The position numbers and the translations under genes are program-made. Positions 5,131 to 5,174 of a stretch of DNA of 5,174 nucleotides are shown here, in pieces; within the stretch, counting starts at the first letter, position 1, and every line of letters starts with the position of its first letter. The notes under the pieces are model-generated. The model saw nothing but the letters and a program-made list of their open reading frames with translations. It did no database searches and was not told the DNA's origin. The stretch spans positions 1-5,174 of the forward strand of contig JBBRPS010000721.1 in assembly GCA_038227745.1 (NCBI GenBank), given 5' to 3'. Source of the DNA: DASPXY01 sp038227745. GTDB lineage: Bacteria > Planctomycetota > Planctomycetia > Gemmatales > Gemmataceae.

Positions 5131-5174
5131 ATGCGTTTGCTCCAAAGTACGTTGCCGGCGGATGAGGCGGGGCG
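5131..5174 (+). CDS. Possible start of a downstream gene, cut by the window edge
   Basis: An ATG at 5131 opens a frame that reads MRLLQSTLPADEAG and runs off the window. GGGAGG at 5114-5119 lies 11 bases upstream, a slightly long spacing for a ribosome-binding site. A GTG in the same frame at 5122 is an alternative start, but it is only two bases from GGGAGG. Fourteen codons are too few to identify a family. The gene would be co-directional with the HD-GYP gene, about 100 bases beyond its stop. Confidence 0.35.
   Translation, partial: MRLLQSTLPADEAG

Overview
The window is high-GC DNA that looks planctomycetal, most likely from the Gemmata/Isosphaera side of that phylum. This is inferred from gene content and not from any database search. 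The pointers are a secreted multi-domain protein with PPC (bacterial pre-peptidase C-terminal) and Ig-like modules, a DUF6932-type nucleotidyltransferase-fold protein, and an FHA-GAF-HD-GYP signalling protein, all with GC-rich codons.

Layout: positions 1-57 are GC-rich with no gene that can be called. An AT-rich island (about 58-130) follows, and the 3' end of a minus-strand DUF6932-like gene (125-424) lies inside it. That gene seems to lack the last third of its family. Next, 425-580 holds a very strong hairpin (521-569) just after the stop of a long minus-strand gene (581-2944). That gene encodes a 787-residue exported protein with a signal peptide, a TIG-like domain, two PPC-type domains and three tandem Ig-like repeats. 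A 532-bp divergent intergenic region (2945-3476) carries odd palindromes, a good ECF-sigma-type promoter facing right (3195-3222), a weaker candidate sigma70 promoter facing left, and a long potential leader. The plus-strand gene at 3477-5027 encodes a 516-residue FHA-GAF-HD-GYP protein, a predicted cyclic di-GMP phosphodiesterase with its catalytic residues intact. After it come a short direct repeat, a large imperfect hairpin (5068-5126), and the probable start of another gene (5131 onwards) whose ribosome-binding site lies in the hairpin's 3' arm.

How the parts fit: the two large genes are divergently transcribed and have no obvious shared pathway. One makes a cell-surface or periplasmic protein. 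The other makes a soluble regulator that could couple Ser/Thr phosphorylation (FHA) and a small-molecule or protein signal (GAF) to cyclic di-GMP breakdown (HD-GYP). The most interesting points are the ECF-type promoter with a palindrome directly upstream of its -35, the RBS-sequestering hairpin at the right edge, and the AT-rich junction that seems to cut the DUF6932 gene. I saw no CRISPR array, tRNA, rRNA or recognisable insertion sequence, and I do not claim a new system.
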